Source: Himantopus leucocephalus (taxonomy: Eukaryota; Chordata; Aves; Charadriiformes; Recurvirostridae). Taken from it: a stretch of 64,000 nucleotides of DNA. Under the pieces are notes generated by a model. That model made no database searches, was not told where the DNA came from, and was given only the letters and a program-made list of their open reading frames with translations. Within the stretch, counting starts at the first letter, position 1, and the number at the start of each line of letters is the position of its first letter. The stretch lies in contig RSEF01000020.1 in NCBI GenBank assembly GCA_003993805.1, forward strand, positions 11,677,105 through 11,741,104, written 5' to 3'. This document shows, one piece after another, positions 63,061 through 64,000 of the stretch. Made by a program: the position numbers and the translations under genes.

Positions 63061-63084
63061 TGTGTGCTGCTAGCACCCTTTGCC

Positions 63085-63308
63085 AGGCAAAGAAATTTTT
63101 CACCCTGAGGGTGGTGAGCCCCTGGCGCAGGTTGCCCAGAGAAGCTGTGGCTGCCCCATCCCTGGAGGTGTTCAAGGCCAGGTTGGACGGGGCTTGGAGC
63201 AACCTGGGCTGGTGGGAGGTGTCCCTGCCCAGGGCAGGGGGGTTGGTAAGAGATGATATTTAAGGTCCCTTCCAACCCAAACCATTCGATGATTCTATGA
63301 TTCTGTGT
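63085..63308 (+). mobile_element. CR1 LINE 3' end, about 225 bp
   Basis: Best-preserved CR1 tail in the window: TTGCCCAGAGAAGCTGTGG, GGAGGTGTTCAAGGCCAGGT, TTGGAGCAACCTGGGCTGG, CCTTCCAACCCAAACCATTC, ending in GATTCTATGATTCTGTG. Confidence 0.97.
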
Positions 63309-64000
63309 CCCACAGCTTGTATGCAGGAGCTGCAGTGCCCCATGGTCCACAGGTGCTCACTGCTCCACAAGCAGCATCCGAGCTTTGCTGGGTGGAGATC
63401 GCTGGGTTTGGGGGCTGGGGACTGCTGCGTCTTGGCCGAGCATCCCAGACGGAAAGCAGCAGGGATTTGTACCAGAGGGGTTTTGCTCTGGGCGCTCCTC
63501 CAGCCTCCTCGAGCACCCTTGAGGTGCTCCAGGTGGTGCTCCTGGCTCCCTGCACAGCACCAACGCTGCAGCAGCTCTGTGCCCGCTGCAGCAGACACCC
63601 AACTGCCCGCCGAGCTCCGCGGCTCCATTGTAAAGCAAATTAATTCTCCCCTGCACTGAGGAATAGCCGTGCTCTCGGGAAGGTTTGGCGGCGGCAGTGG
63701 GGAAAGCAGCTGCTCCCAGACTCACAGCCCCGTTTCATTTCATTTGCCTGGTTTCAGCAGCATGTGACGGGCACGTGAGCGATGGCGCTGCCGGACACGC
63801 GGCCACCGGGGCACCTCACAGGCTGAAGCTGCTGTCTTCCCTGTTCATGTGTGAGCACACGTCATCTCTCTGCTGGTCCTCCTCCTCTCAACTCCGACAG
63901 CTTTTTATTCTCATGCTTTCTTAGAAGCAAACCCAGAGGTTTCATTGTCAAAGGATGGTGTTTGATGGATGAATTCCTCTCTTCTACCTTGCCTGATGGG
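63309..64000. other. No gene seen
   Basis: GC-moderate. ORFs of 80-122 codons on both strands overlap the same bases, and none has a recognised domain. Confidence 0.45.

Overview
This is a window of a bird nuclear genome. The clearest evidence is several 3' ends of CR1 LINEs (the conserved tail motif CCTTCCAACCCAAACCATTC followed by short ATTCT/GATTCT repeats) and the absence of mammalian repeats such as Alu, B1 or MIR. No complete, intact protein-coding gene can be supported. Nearly every open reading frame is a short chance ORF or an artefact of low-complexity DNA.

Left part, about 1-24,015, AT-rich. It is built around an old segmental duplication in direct orientation. Copy A is 1-6,212 and continues off the left edge; copy B is about 16,056-24,015. 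They look about nine-tenths identical by eye. Between them sits a complex block of about 9.8 kb, bounded by inverted-repeat arms of about 320 bp (about 6,228-6,545 and 15,225-15,549). Inside the arms, from left to right: a 1.4-kb C+T-only minisatellite (6,548-7,948), a non-repeat interruption of about 430 bp, a second C+T stretch, a CpG island (8,613-9,298) ending at a 100-N assembly gap, a CR1 tail, and a relic of a CTCF-family gene (10,419-12,282).

The relic is the main result. Three exons, with introns and splice sites still visible, encode the end of zinc finger 7, fingers 8-11 and the start of the C-terminal tail of a protein that fits CTCFL (BORIS) better than CTCF. The reading frame has five in-frame stops and a 16-bp deletion, so this is a dead copy that still has introns, not a processed one. 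Exon b is exactly the length expected for intact CTCFL (183 bp). A good CTCF/CTCFL-type DNA motif is retained in both duplication copies (902-915 and 17,002-17,015), so both a relic of the protein family and its binding motif occur in the same locus.

The duplication also records its own mutations. Copy A lacks about 1.6 kb that copy B has. At the junction, copy A carries a 32-bp inverted copy of sequence lying 140 bp downstream, which is a template-switch signature.

Right part, about 24,015-64,000. This is mixed-composition DNA with no recognised gene: CR1 fragments (24,370, 41,190, 63,085), GC-rich blocks (about 31,340, 35,340, 38,110, 48,590, 62,560), simple repeats (notably a compound CTTTTT array at 56,388-56,580), and homeodomain-motif-rich patches that resemble conserved noncoding elements (about 33,085, 50,163, 62,345). 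One candidate internal exon with good splice signals (34,110-34,247) has no recognised identity. The stretch could be intergenic or intronic to a large gene; the sequence alone does not say which.
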